From contig JAXMDZ010000011.1 in the NCBI GenBank assembly GCA_046348585.1, forward strand, positions 1-64,000: a stretch of 64,000 nt of DNA, in the 5' to 3' direction. Positions 24,940 to 33,352 of this stretch are shown here, piece after piece. The translations under genes were made by a program, and so were the position numbers. Positions within the stretch are counted from its first letter, which is position 1. Each line of letters opens with the position of its first letter. Under the pieces are notes generated by a model. That model saw only the letters and a program-made list of their open reading frames with translations, searched no databases and was not told the DNA's origin. This stretch comes from JADZAI01 sp046348585. Lineage in GTDB: Bacteria; Pseudomonadota; Alphaproteobacteria; Micropepsales; Micropepsaceae.

Positions 24940-26034
24940 TCAGGAGGCCGGCATGCCGTTCGGGACGAGCGGCTCGCCGGCGGCGCGTTTTTCGGCGATT
25001 TCGGCGGCGGTCGCGGTCATCGCCTCGAAGCGGTCGTCCGAGGTCGGGTGGTCGCCGGACGAGGCCCCATACTGCTCGTCGAGACGCCGCCAGATGCGGG
25101 CCGCGTAGGAGACGTCGTAGCCCGCCCGCGCCGCCAGATAGAGGCCGACATAATCGGCCTCCTTCTCGAAGGCGATCGAGTTGCGCTGCGATTGCGGCAT
25201 CCCGCCGATGACCGAATAGGCCGCCCCGCCGATCCCCTCGGCGACATCGACCACCGCGCCGACCACCCGGCCGGCGGTCGAGCGCGGCGGGACGGCGTCG
25301 GAATCCTCGCGCAAGGGATGGTTGCGGATCGCGTGCGCCAGCTCGTGCCCGAGCACGATGGCGAGATCCTGGTCGTCATGGGCGAAGGCCATCATGCCGC
25401 TGGAGACGAAGATCGTCTTGCCGTCGGTCGCCGCGTTCGGCTCCTCGCCGACCGCAAGCGCGACGGCGTAGGGGCAGGCCTTGAGCGCGTTCAGCCGCAC
25501 CTTGCGGGCCTTGCCCGCGCGCTCGAAGGTGAATGAGACGCGACCGCGCTTCATCAGCCCGCTGGCGACGCCTTCGGAATACTGGCGGCGTCCGGCCTCG
25601 CCCGGCTCGACCGCGCGGCCTTCGAGCCGGGTCAGCACGTCGCCGGGCTTCACCCCCGCCGCCTCGGCGGGCTGGCCTGCCGCAACGGCATAGACCTGGA
25701 GCCGCTCCGTCAGGCCGAAGGCGGCCCCGGCGGCGGCGCGGTTGGCGGGCTCGAAATCGTCGATCGACCAGAGGCGAAAGCCGAAACTGGGGACGAACTG
25801 GCCGCCGCAGAGCTCGGCATTGCTGGTGACCAGACGCCCGAACACGTCGTTGAGGCGCTGCTCGTCGGCGAGCAGGGCGCGCAGTCTTTCCTCGGGGCTG
25901 GTGGCGGTGGAGGCGGCGCTGGTGATGGTTTCGAGCGGCACGGCGGGCCGGGCCGCACAGGCGGCGAGCGCCGTCAGGGCCGCGGCGGCGAACGCCCGTC
26001 CGACCAATCCACGTCTGAAGTTCGCTGCCCGCAT
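24940..26034 (-). CDS. M48-family metalloprotease lipoprotein with PDZ domain
   Basis: About 364 aa. Lipobox-like LAAC near residue 26, a PDZ-like domain (about 108-175: LQVYAVAAGQPAEAAGVKPGDVLTRLEGRAVEPG), then an M48 core with HELAH (zinc ligands) and the third ligand glutamate in FEKEADYVGL. PDZ placed before the protease core differs from BepA/LoiP-type M48 proteins. Likely outer-membrane or periplasmic quality control. The start is uncertain: ATG 26034, or TTG 26043. Convergent with the TonB receptor gene. Confidence 0.85.
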   Translation of the reverse strand: MRAANFRRGLVGRAFAAAALTALAACAARPAVPLETITSAASTATSPEERLRALLADEQRLNDVFGRLVTSNAELCGGQFVPSFGFRLWSIDDFEPANRAAAGAAFGLTERLQVYAVAAGQPAEAAGVKPGDVLTRLEGRAVEPGEAGRRQYSEGVASGLMKRGRVSFTFERAGKARKVRLNALKACPYAVALAVGEEPNAATDGKTIFVSSGMMAFAHDDQDLAIVLGHELAHAIRNHPLREDSDAVPPRSTAGRVVGAVVDVAEGIGGAAYSVIGGMPQSQRNSIAFEKEADYVGLYLAARAGYDVSYAARIWRRLDEQYGASSGDHPTSDDRFEAMTATAAEIAEKRAAGEPLVPNGMPAS

Positions 26035-26082
26035 CGCCTCCAAGACTTAGGAAGCCGGGCGGCGTCTGTCGAGACGCGCCGC

Positions 26083-27063
26083 TCAGAGCATCGCAGGAAT
26101 AACCCGGTCCGGCGGGCGGTGGCCGTCGGCATAGGTCTTGATGTTGACGATGACCTTCTCGCCCATGTCGATGCGGCTTTCGAGCGTCGCCGAACCCATA
26201 TGGGGCAGCAGCACGACGTTCTTCAGCTTCAACAGCTTGGGGTTGACCGCCGGTTCGTGCTCGAAGACGTCGAGGCCGGCACCCGCCAGCTCGCCCGCTT
26301 CCAGCATCCGGGCGAGGGCGTTCTCGTCGATCACCTCGCCGCGCGCCGTGTTGACGATATAGGCGGTCGACTTCATCGCCTTGAGCCGCCGGGCCGACAG
26401 GAGGTGGTAGGTCGCCGGGGTGTGCGGGCAGTTGATCGAGACGATGTCGACCCGGGCGAGCATCTGGTCGAGCGATTCCCAATAGGTCGCCTCCAGCTCC
26501 TGCTCGATCGCCTGGGGTACGGGCTTGCGGTTGTGGTAGTGGATCTGGAGGCCGAAGGCCTTGGCGCGGCGGGCGACCGCCTGGCCGATGCGGCCCATGC
26601 CGACGATGCCGAGCCGCTTGCCCCAGATGCGCTTGCCCAGCATCCAGGTCGGCGACCAGCCCTTGAAATCGCCGTTCATCAGCACCTCGGCGCCTTCCAC
26701 CATGCGGCGCGGCACGGCGAGGATCAGCGCCATCGTCATGTCGGCGGTGTCTTCGGTGAGGACGCCCGGCGTGTTGGTGACGGCGATGCCGCGCTGGCGG
26801 GCGGTTTCGACGTCGATATGATCGACGCCCGCCCCGAAATTGGCGATCAGCTTGAGGTTCGGCCCGGCCTGGACGATCGCCCGGCTGTCGAGCCGGTCGG
26901 TGACGGTGGGGACCAGAACCTCGGCCGTCTTCAGCGCCTCGACGAGCTGGGCCTGGGTCATCGGCTTGTCGTCGGGGTTGAGGCGGGTGTCGAACAGCTC
27001 GCGCATCCGCGTCTCGACGATGTCGGGCAGCTTGCGCGTGACGATGACGAGCGGCTTTTTCAA
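26083..27063 (-). CDS. D-2-hydroxyacid dehydrogenase (glyoxylate/hydroxypyruvate reductase type)
   Basis: 326 aa. NAD(P) motif GIVGMGRIGQAVARR, catalytic Arg in NTARGEVID, Glu in LDVFEHEP and His in LLPHMGSAT. The start VTRKLPDIVETRMRELFD is typical of GyaR-type enzymes reducing glyoxylate. TTG at 27063 (KKPLVIVTRKLP) is taken as start because the ATG at 27129 adds an unlikely arginine-rich leader. Same strand as the M48 gene, 48 bp upstream of it. Confidence 0.88.
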   Translation of the reverse strand: MKKPLVIVTRKLPDIVETRMRELFDTRLNPDDKPMTQAQLVEALKTAEVLVPTVTDRLDSRAIVQAGPNLKLIANFGAGVDHIDVETARQRGIAVTNTPGVLTEDTADMTMALILAVPRRMVEGAEVLMNGDFKGWSPTWMLGKRIWGKRLGIVGMGRIGQAVARRAKAFGLQIHYHNRKPVPQAIEQELEATYWESLDQMLARVDIVSINCPHTPATYHLLSARRLKAMKSTAYIVNTARGEVIDENALARMLEAGELAGAGLDVFEHEPAVNPKLLKLKNVVLLPHMGSATLESRIDMGEKVIVNIKTYADGHRPPDRVIPAML

Positions 27064-27257
27064 GGGATGACCCCGGCGGCGAGAGCGGACACGCCTCCTG
27101 TAGCAAAGCCGCGCCGCGCCGCAAAGCATGCGCGCGCGATCAACGTCGCATTAACCGCTGCGGCGCAACGTAAGGACGCGCACGTCGCATCGTCCAGAAG
27201 GGACGGATCAAGCCAGAACGGCACGGCAGCGGCGCATCGGGGTGTCCTTTTTACGCT

Positions 27258-27896
27258 GTGAAGACCGTGCCGCGCATCGCCACCATTCTGAAGGCATCGT
27301 GTTTCGCCGCCGCTCTCGCGGGGTTCGCGGCCGCCGCCGCGCCGCCACAGCCGATGCCCAAACCGACGCTGGAGCCGGTTGCCGTTGCGGCATCGACGGC
27401 CACCGGGACGCCGGACGCGCCGCCCACCGTGCTCGCCGCCGTGCAGCCGCAGGAACGCCCGGAAACCCGCATCGGCGATTCCGGCCTGCCGGTGCCGCGC
27501 TATGTCAGCCTGAAATCGGGCGAGGTCTATCTGCGCGAAGGCCCCTCGTCCGGGCACAAGGTCGAGTGGGTCTATGTCCGCCGCGGCCTGCCCGTCGAGG
27601 TGATCGCCGAATACGACGTCTGGCGGCGCATCCGCGACGCCGACGGGGTCACCGGCTGGGTCCACAAGGGAATGCTGGACGGCCGCCGCTCGGTGCTGGT
27701 GACCGGCAGCGCCAATGTCGAATTGCGCGAGAGCCCGGCCGCCGACGCCGCGGTCATCGCCTATGCCGAGCCGGGCGTCGTCGCCCGCCTCAAGGCCTGC
27801 ACCGCCTCGTTCTGCGAGATCGAGGCCAAGTCGATCGACGCCTATGTGGCGCGCGACCATGTGTGGGGCGTCTATGCCGGGGAGACGGTGGAGTAG
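27258..27896 (+). CDS. Secreted bacterial SH3 repeat protein
   Basis: 212 aa, GTG start. Signal peptide to about residue 27, proline/alanine-rich linker, then two SH3-like units: about 80-145 (YVSLKSGEVYLREGPSSGHKVEWVYVRRGLPVEVIAEYDVWRRIRD...GWVHKGML) and about 146-205 (NVELRESPAADAAVIAYAEPG...). Alphaproteobacterial proteins of this kind are periplasmic and thought to contact peptidoglycan or protein partners; role unknown. Divergent from the dehydrogenase gene across 194 bp. Confidence 0.82.
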   Translation: MKTVPRIATILKASCFAAALAGFAAAAAPPQPMPKPTLEPVAVAASTATGTPDAPPTVLAAVQPQERPETRIGDSGLPVPRYVSLKSGEVYLREGPSSGHKVEWVYVRRGLPVEVIAEYDVWRRIRDADGVTGWVHKGMLDGRRSVLVTGSANVELRESPAADAAVIAYAEPGVVARLKACTASFCEIEAKSIDAYVARDHVWGVYAGETVE

Positions 27897-28009
27897 CCAT
27901 CGCGCCGCCGCAATCGGCGGGCGAGGATGGCCGCGCGGCGATGGGCCGCGTCGCCTTCGCCGCAAAGTCTGCGATGGTCGCCCCGTTTTCGACCCGGAGA
28001 GTCCGACCC

Positions 28010-29131
28010 ATGAAATTGCGCCCGCTTCTCGCCGCGACCGCCGCGTCCGCCCTGGTCGCCGGCCTGCTCGCCGGCCGCGCCGCCGCCAATGACGGCTTCG
28101 CCGGCATCACCGCCGCGGGCCTGGAGTTCCAGAAATCCGACGCGATCGTCATGCAGTCGGAAGACCTGTTCATCGGCGTCGATCAGATCCGCGTCGATTA
28201 CGTCTTCAAGAACGAGAGCGCCGCCGACGTCGCCGGCACGGTCGCCTTCCCGATGCCACCGGTCTCGATCGGCACCTTCGTCATGTCGCCGACCATCATG
28301 ACGCCGGCCGACCTCGACAAGGAGAACCCGCTCGACTTCACCGCGACGGTGGACGGCAAGCCGGTGGCGGTGAAGACCGAGCGGCGCGCCTATTTCGAGC
28401 CCCCGGCCGGCAACGCCGATCCCGAGGCCCCCTATGTGCCGCCGCCGCCCAGCGCCGCCTACGACGCGCCCGGCGAGGACGTGACCGAATTGCTGACCGG
28501 CATGGGCATTCCGCTGTCGCTCGACCCCGAGACCGTCATGCAGGCGCTCGACAAGCTGACCGACGAGCAGGCGAAGATCCTGAAGGACAAGGGCCTCGCC
28601 GAGCGCGACACCTACGACAACGGCCCCGAGATGCGCTGGATGATCGGCTGGTCGATCGGCATCCGCCATTACTGGGACCAGAGCTTCCCGGCCGGGGCCG
28701 AGATCCGCATCTCGCACAGCTACGACGCCTTCCCGAACGGCGGCCTTTTCTACTGGTACGACTGGACCAAGCCGACGCCGGACTGGGAGACCGACCCGAA
28801 CGGCGACGACAAGGCGAAATACTGCATCGACGAGGGCACGGGTAAGGCGATCATGGCGGCGCTGCCGGCCGATCCGGAAGCGGGCGGCGCCCATCACGGC
28901 ACCGCGTTCAACATCCAGTACGTTCTGACCACCGCCAACACCTGGAAAGGGCCGATCGGCTCGTTCAAGCTGACGCTCGACAAGGGTAAGGCGGAGAACG
29001 TGCTGTCGGTCTGCATGGACGGCCTCGCCAAGAGCGGGCCGACCAGCTTCACGGTCGAGAAAAAGAACTTCTCGCCGGACAAGGATCTCGACATCCTCGT
29101 CGTCACCGCCGATCCCGCCTTCAAGGAGTGA
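28010..29131 (+). CDS. DUF4424-family secreted protein, copy 1
   Basis: 373 aa. Signal peptide (to AAA, about residue 26), mature N-terminus NDGFAGITAAGLEFQKSDAIVMQSEDLFIG, repeated almost the same in the next gene. The central part is rich in Pro/Asp; the C-terminal half includes YVLTTANTWKGPIGSFKLTLDKG and FTVEKKNFSPDKDLDILVV, shared with the paralog. DUF4424 proteins are secreted and uncharacterised. Copy 1 has an extra acidic/proline insert (EPPAGNADPEAPYVPPPPS). Coupled closely to copy 2. Confidence 0.82.
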   Translation: MKLRPLLAATAASALVAGLLAGRAAANDGFAGITAAGLEFQKSDAIVMQSEDLFIGVDQIRVDYVFKNESAADVAGTVAFPMPPVSIGTFVMSPTIMTPADLDKENPLDFTATVDGKPVAVKTERRAYFEPPAGNADPEAPYVPPPPSAAYDAPGEDVTELLTGMGIPLSLDPETVMQALDKLTDEQAKILKDKGLAERDTYDNGPEMRWMIGWSIGIRHYWDQSFPAGAEIRISHSYDAFPNGGLFYWYDWTKPTPDWETDPNGDDKAKYCIDEGTGKAIMAALPADPEAGGAHHGTAFNIQYVLTTANTWKGPIGSFKLTLDKGKAENVLSVCMDGLAKSGPTSFTVEKKNFSPDKDLDILVVTADPAFKE

Positions 29132-29133
29132 GC

Positions 29134-30192
29134 ATGAGGTCCCTTCCCCGTCTCGGCGCCGCCGCCGCCCTCGCCGCGGTTCTCGCGGCCCCCGCCTTCG
29201 CCAATGACGGCTTCGGCGGCCTGACCGCGACCGGGTTGCAGTTCCAGGAGGCGGCGGACGTGCAGATGCTGTCGGAGGACCTTTATCTCGGTCTCGACCA
29301 GATCCGCGTCGCCTATGTGTTCCGCCACACGGGCGACGAGGACCTGACGGGCGAGGTGATCTTCCCGCTGCCGCCGATCAATCTCAGCGGCCTGATGGAA
29401 TCCGACTTCGCCATTCCGCGCGAGGATCTCGACAAGGAGAACTTCGTCGGCTTCACCGCGACCGTCGACGGCAAGAAGATCGCGGTCAAGACCGACCGCA
29501 TCGCGGTGATCGAGGAGCCGTGGGACGAGAAGCGGCCGCTGTCGGCGAGTTACGATTCGCCCGGCGCCGACGTCACCGCCAAGCTGAAGGCCAACCGGAT
29601 TCCGCTCTCGCTCGACTACGAGAAGGCGGTCGCCGCGCTGAAGGCGCTGCCCCAGAAGGTCAAGGACGAGTTCGCCGCCGGCGGGCTCGCGGTCTTCGAC
29701 GACAGCGGCGAGGCCTATCCGATGTGGTCGATCATCGAACGCTATCACTGGACGCAGACCTTCCGCGCCGGGAAGGACGTGAAGATCGCCCACAGCTATC
29801 GTTCGGCCCCGCCGGGCGGCATCTTCGTGTGGCGCGATCCGCAGGGCGGCGAGGACGACTATATCGGCTCGCTGGTCGACAAATACTGCATCGACAAGGG
29901 CACGCAGTCGGCGATCAAGAAGGCGCTGATCAAGAGCGACGGCGACGGCGAGGCCTGGTGGAACGGCATGGCCTATTATCTCGACTACGTGCTCACCACC
30001 GCCAACACCTGGAGCGGGCCGATCGGCACGTTCAAGCTGACCATCGACAAGGGCAGCCCGAAGAACGTGCTGTCGCTCTGCGTCGACGGCATCAAGAAGA
30101 CCGGGCCGACGACCTTCGTGGTGGAGAAGAAGAACTTCACGCCGGACGCCGATCTGAACCTGCTGATCGTCTCCAATCCGGGAAGCGAGTAG
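29134..30192 (+). CDS. DUF4424-family secreted protein, copy 2
   Basis: 352 aa with a signal peptide (to FA, about residue 23). It is clearly paralogous to the preceding protein over its whole length (NDGFGGLTATGLQFQ, DLDKENFVGFTATVDGKKIAVKT, YVLTTANTWSGPIGTFKL). ATG 29134 lies 2 bp after the copy 1 stop, and the ribosome binding site AAGGAG is inside the end of copy 1, so the two are co-translated. The function is unknown. Confidence 0.82.
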   Translation: MRSLPRLGAAAALAAVLAAPAFANDGFGGLTATGLQFQEAADVQMLSEDLYLGLDQIRVAYVFRHTGDEDLTGEVIFPLPPINLSGLMESDFAIPREDLDKENFVGFTATVDGKKIAVKTDRIAVIEEPWDEKRPLSASYDSPGADVTAKLKANRIPLSLDYEKAVAALKALPQKVKDEFAAGGLAVFDDSGEAYPMWSIIERYHWTQTFRAGKDVKIAHSYRSAPPGGIFVWRDPQGGEDDYIGSLVDKYCIDKGTQSAIKKALIKSDGDGEAWWNGMAYYLDYVLTTANTWSGPIGTFKLTIDKGSPKNVLSLCVDGIKKTGPTTFVVEKKNFTPDADLNLLIVSNPGSE

Positions 30193-30220
30193 CGGTGCGC
30201 GCATCCAGCCGGGCGCAACG

Positions 30221-31159
30221 ATGAGCGCCAGCGTCGTCGTCTTTCGCGGGGTCTCCAAGGCCTATGGCGATTTCCGCGCCGTGGAGGATTTGAGCTTCGC
30301 GGTCGCGCCGGGGACGATCTACGGCTTTCTCGGCCCCAACGGGGCGGGCAAGACGACGAGCCTGAGGATGATGCTGGGCATCATCCGCCCGAGCGCCGGC
30401 GAGATCGAGGTGCTGGGCAGCGACAGCGCGATGGGCGTGCGCGAGCGGGTCGGCTATCTGCCCGAGGAGCGCGGTCTCTATCGCCGGATGACGCCGGTCG
30501 AGACGATCGTCTATCTGGCGCGGCTGAAAGGCATGGCGGCGGCGGCAGCGAGGAAGCGCGCGCTGGAGCTGCTGGAGCGCTTCGGGCTCGCCGCCTTCGC
30601 CCATACCCGCATCGAGGCGCTGTCCAAGGGCATGGCGCAAAAGGTGCAGATCCTCGCCACCGTCGTCCATGCGCCCGAACTGGTCATTCTGGACGAGCCG
30701 TTCTCCGGCCTCGACCCGGTCAACCAGCAGGTGCTGGAGGATCTCATCGTCGATCTGCACCGCGAGGGCCGCACGGTGCTGTTTTCCACCCATGTCATGC
30801 AGCACGCCGAGCGGCTGTGCGACCGGCTGCTGCTGATCGCCCGGGGGCGGCTCGCGTTCGAGGGCACGCTGGCGGAGGCGCGCGCCCGCCTGCCGCGCAC
30901 CATCCGCCTCAAGACCCGCTCGGAGGCGGCGGCGCTGGCCGCGCTGCCGGGCGTCGCCGAGGTGATCGCAGACGCCGCGGCCGGCGAATTCGAGCTGCGG
31001 CTCGCGGCGGGGGCGGACGGCGAGGGCGTGCTGAGGGCCTGTTTCGAGCGCGGCCTGGCGCTCGCCCGCTTCGACATGAGCGAACCGGCGCTGCACGACA
31101 TCTTCGTCGCGCTGGTGGGCGAAGGCGCGGCGGTGGCCGATGCGCGGGGGACGGCATGA
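30221..31159 (+). CDS. ABC transporter ATP-binding protein (NatA-like)
   Basis: 312 aa. Walker A GPNGAGKTT (38-46), signature LSKGMAQKVQ, Walker B LVILDEPFSGLDP and H-loop STHVMQHAE; the C-terminal DUF4162-like extension is present (residues about 215-305). Belongs to the ABC-2 exporter group that includes sodium exporter NatA. ATGA-coupled to its permease. Confidence 0.9.
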   Translation: MSASVVVFRGVSKAYGDFRAVEDLSFAVAPGTIYGFLGPNGAGKTTSLRMMLGIIRPSAGEIEVLGSDSAMGVRERVGYLPEERGLYRRMTPVETIVYLARLKGMAAAAARKRALELLERFGLAAFAHTRIEALSKGMAQKVQILATVVHAPELVILDEPFSGLDPVNQQVLEDLIVDLHREGRTVLFSTHVMQHAERLCDRLLLIARGRLAFEGTLAEARARLPRTIRLKTRSEAAALAALPGVAEVIADAAAGEFELRLAAGADGEGVLRACFERGLALARFDMSEPALHDIFVALVGEGAAVADARGTA

Positions 31160-32694
31160 TCGGGGCGATGCTGAAGCGCGTGCTGCTGGTCGCGGCGCGC
31201 GAATACAAGCACCACGCCCGCTCCAAGGGCTTCTGGCTGACGATGGTGGCGGTGCCGCTGATCGCCGCGCTGTCGGGCCTCATCCCGCAATGGGTGCAGG
31301 AGAACAAGCCGGCCCGGGCGGTCGTCGTCATCGACCAGTCCGGCGGCAGAATCGCGGAGGCGATCGACACCGCGATCGCCCGCGACACGGCGCGGCGGAC
31401 GCTGATCGCGCTGAAATCCTACGCCGCCGACTATGTGCCGCCCGAGCGCGTGCCCATGGTCTCGCCGCTGGCGCCCTCGCGCGGCGATCCGGGGGCGGCC
31501 GACATCGACGCCTTCATCGCCTGGGGCGGCGCGGCCAAGGCGGCCGAGATCCTGCCCGGCCTCGCCGTTCCGGGCGCGCCGGCCTTCGTGCCGCCCGATC
31601 CGCGCTTCGTGCGCGTCGCGCCGCCGCCGGAGATCGACCTTACGGCCGAGCCTGCCGCGATCGGTGCGGCGCTGTCGCCCTATCTGCGCGGCGAGAAGCC
31701 GGTCGCCGACGCCGCGCCCGCCTATCTCGCCTCGGCGGTGATCGTGCCCCGCGACTATGAGCTGACCAAGCCCGCCTCGGCGATCCAGCACTGGAGCGTC
31801 AACATCAACGACACCGATTTCGACACGCTGGTGAACCGGGCGCTGACCGAGACGGTGCGGCGCGCGCTCTACGAGGAGCACGGCCTGACTCGCGACGCGG
31901 TGGCGGAGATCGAGCAGCGGCGCGTGGCGATGCAGAGCTTCAGCCCCGACAAGGGAGACGGCGGCGCGGTGGAGACCCGCGACCGGCTGCTCAACATCGT
32001 GCCGCTCGGCCTCGCCATGCTGCTGTGGATGTCGATCTTCACGGTCGCCAACCTGCTGCTGCTGGGGGTGATCGAGGAACGCTCCAACCGGCTGATCGAG
32101 GTGCTGCTGTCGTCGGTGTCGGCGGAGGAGTTCATGGCCGGCAAGCTGCTGGGCATCGCCGGCATCGGGCTGACCATCCTCGCCGCCTGGCTGGTGGTCG
32201 GACTGCTGATCATGATCAACGGCTCCGGCCCGACCGTCGCCTTCGCCTATGACGCGATCCGGCTGATCCTGTCGGGGCCTTACCTGCCCGCCTTCGCGTT
32301 CTATTTCGTGGTCGCCTATCTCACCATCGCCTCGGTGTTCCTCGGCCTCGGCAGCGTCTGCAATTCGCAGCAGGAGGCGCAGTCGCTGCTGACCCCGCTG
32401 GTCTTCGCGCTGATGCTGCCCTTCTTCCTGCTGATGCCGATGCTGGAGGACCCGAACGGGCCGCTGGCGACGACCATCGGCTGGATCCCGGTCTATACAC
32501 CGTTCGTGATGATGGTGCGGCTGTCGACCAATCCGCCCTGGACCGAGGTGGCGGCGGCGAGCGCGATGACGCTCGGCTTCTCGCTGCTGGTGCTGTGGGG
32601 CATGGCGCGGCTGTTCCGCAGCGCCGTGCTGCGCACCGGCCAGCCGCCCCGCCTCGTCGAGATCTGGCGGATGATCCGCGGCGGCCGGGCCTGA
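31156..32694 (+). CDS. ABC-2 type permease (NatB-like)
   Basis: 512 aa. One N-terminal transmembrane helix (about 30-45), a large extracytoplasmic domain (about 50-280), and five to six C-terminal helices from about 285 with the ABC-2 region EERSNRLIEVLLSSVSAEEFMAGKLLG. This is the NatB/CcmB-like one-plus-six layout. Forms an exporter with the preceding ATPase; substrate (sodium, peptide or other) unknown. The DUF4424 pair is 28 bp upstream of the ATPase gene and may be co-transcribed. Confidence 0.88.
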   Translation: MIGAMLKRVLLVAAREYKHHARSKGFWLTMVAVPLIAALSGLIPQWVQENKPARAVVVIDQSGGRIAEAIDTAIARDTARRTLIALKSYAADYVPPERVPMVSPLAPSRGDPGAADIDAFIAWGGAAKAAEILPGLAVPGAPAFVPPDPRFVRVAPPPEIDLTAEPAAIGAALSPYLRGEKPVADAAPAYLASAVIVPRDYELTKPASAIQHWSVNINDTDFDTLVNRALTETVRRALYEEHGLTRDAVAEIEQRRVAMQSFSPDKGDGGAVETRDRLLNIVPLGLAMLLWMSIFTVANLLLLGVIEERSNRLIEVLLSSVSAEEFMAGKLLGIAGIGLTILAAWLVVGLLIMINGSGPTVAFAYDAIRLILSGPYLPAFAFYFVVAYLTIASVFLGLGSVCNSQQEAQSLLTPLVFALMLPFFLLMPMLEDPNGPLATTIGWIPVYTPFVMMVRLSTNPPWTEVAAASAMTLGFSLLVLWGMARLFRSAVLRTGQPPRLVEIWRMIRGGRA

Positions 32695-32699
32695 AGCCG

Positions 32700-32746
32700 G
32701 GCATCATCTCATCGAAGAGGCGGCATCCGCTTCTTCGGATGATGCC
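32700..32746. terminator. Long imperfect hairpin between convergent genes
   Basis: Outer arms GGCATCATC (32700-32708) and GATGATGCC (32738-32746), inner stem GAAGAGGCGG / CCGCTTCTTC around CAT. It fills the gap between the permease stop and the DUF3501 stop. No T-run on either side, so it may be a bidirectional terminator or an mRNA 3'-end stabiliser. Confidence 0.5.
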
Positions 32747-33352
32747 TCAGGCGAAATCCCGGGCGAGCGCGGCGCGGCTGTCCGGGCCGAGCAGCGCCAT
32801 GTGGCCGTAATGGGGGTGGTCGATCCCCAGCACGACGCTGCGCGCCGGATCGCGGAAGGCGGCGATGTCGGCGTCCGAGAAGTGGAAATGGAAGAAATGG
32901 ACCGACGAGGTCTTGCCGTCGGCCGTCGTGCGTTCGGCGTCCTCGGTCGGCGCGCCCTCGATGCGCCAGGCGCCGCCGGGGCCCTGGATCTCGATGAAGA
33001 CGTGGGCCTCGATGCCGCCGAGCCGGCCGAGCAGCTTTTCGCGGCGGCCGGGCTCGTCGATCTCAAGCATCATCGTGGCGACGAGTTCGTCACCCTGGGG
33101 AATGAGCGGGTTGTAGGCCTCAAGCTCGCCGGCAACCTGCGCCGCGCCGCCCCGTTCGATGAACAGCATCTCGTGGACCTGGAGCCACATCGTCTCGTAG
33201 TTCTCGAAATAGAACGTGGCGAAGGGGCCGACCTCGATGCGGCGCAGCTTCTTGACCGGCAGCAGCGCGGCGCGGCGCGCCTTGCGCTGCGGCTCGTAGT
33301 CGGCCATCGGCAGGATGTCGGCCGGCTCGATGCGGCGGGCGGCTTCAGGCAT
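32747..33352 (-). CDS. DUF3501 family protein
   Basis: 201 aa. Contains the family start IEPADILPMADYEPQRKARRAALLPVKKLRRIEVGPFATFYFENYETMWLQ and a conserved EMLFIERGG. No catalytic motif is evident. Genes of this family are nearly always next to a rubrerythrin and a two-[4Fe-4S] oxidoreductase, as here. ATG overlaps the Fe-S gene's stop by one base (TGATG). Third gene of the rubrerythrin operon. The biochemical role is unknown; a part in peroxide or redox stress is inferred from the neighbours. Confidence 0.85.
   Translation of the reverse strand: MPEAARRIEPADILPMADYEPQRKARRAALLPVKKLRRIEVGPFATFYFENYETMWLQVHEMLFIERGGAAQVAGELEAYNPLIPQGDELVATMMLEIDEPGRREKLLGRLGGIEAHVFIEIQGPGGAWRIEGAPTEDAERTTADGKTSSVHFFHFHFSDADIAAFRDPARSVVLGIDHPHYGHMALLGPDSRAALARDFA

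Noticed and set aside
26083..27129. 2-hydroxyacid dehydrogenase start at ATG 27129
   Set aside because: The 22-residue leader is arginine-rich and unlike the family; TTG 27063 gives the expected KKPLVIVTRKLP start.
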